From assembly GCA_039000515.1 (NCBI GenBank), contig JBCFYV010000935.1, positions 803,702 to 867,701 of the forward strand: DNA of 64,000 nucleotides. The letters run 5' to 3'. Below are positions 63,971 through 64,000 of this stretch, piece after piece (positions within the stretch are counted from its first letter, which is position 1; the number at the start of each line of letters is the position of its first letter). The translations under genes and the position numbers were made by a program. The notes beneath the pieces were generated by a model. That model was not told the origin of the DNA. It saw only the letters and a program-made list of their open reading frames with translations, and did not search any database. The DNA is from Timema cristinae (lineage: Eukaryota; Arthropoda; Insecta; Phasmatodea; Timematidae).

Positions 63971-64000
63971 CCTTGACCAATCATATATATAATATAAAAT

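Larger units (their letters stand above)
39776..64000. repeat. segmental duplication, copy B
   Basis: Collinear with 10341-34600 (see there). Cut by the window edge inside an AT-rich stretch just after the LINE fragment. Confidence 0.97.

Overview
This is a stretch of repeat-dominated, AT-rich eukaryotic DNA, most likely from an arthropod or another invertebrate. The evidence for that is the set of elements present: an animal-type Helitron, a CR1/RTE-like LINE, LTR elements, a hAT-like MITE, a tRNA-derived SINE candidate and a long minisatellite. No sign of bacterial gene organisation is seen. I found no intact cellular gene and no complete functional RNA gene. Every protein-like signal is a decayed mobile-element gene, apart from one broken multi-copy metazoan ORF that carries XPG/PIN-nuclease-like motifs.

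Layout. 1-10340 is a tandem array of a 57-bp monomer. 10341-34600 (copy A) and 39776-64000 (copy B) are the same ~24-kb block repeated in direct orientation, each preceded by the 57-bp array. The order inside each block is: flank, hAT-like MITE, long-TIR fold-back element, 5' half of the nuclease-like ORF, gag-only LTR retroelement, 3' half of the nuclease-like ORF, Helitron with a dead Rep/helicase gene (minus strand), LINE fragment (minus strand). The blocks are separated by 34.6-38.6 kb, which holds a gap of exactly 100 N (35999-36098), a solo-LTR candidate, a SINE candidate and the start of the second array (38576-39775).

How the parts relate. The retroelement (two ~0.6-kb LTRs, 4-bp GGCT target duplication) split the nuclease-like ORF, and the same insertion and most of the same stop codons are present in both blocks, so the insertion and most of the decay came before the blocks separated. 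Later private events are a 1.3-kb solo LTR only in copy A, a 1.44-kb insertion only in copy B, and small indels. The 100-N scaffold gap between two nearly identical blocks leaves open whether they are a true tandem duplication or two haplotypes placed end to end by the assembler.
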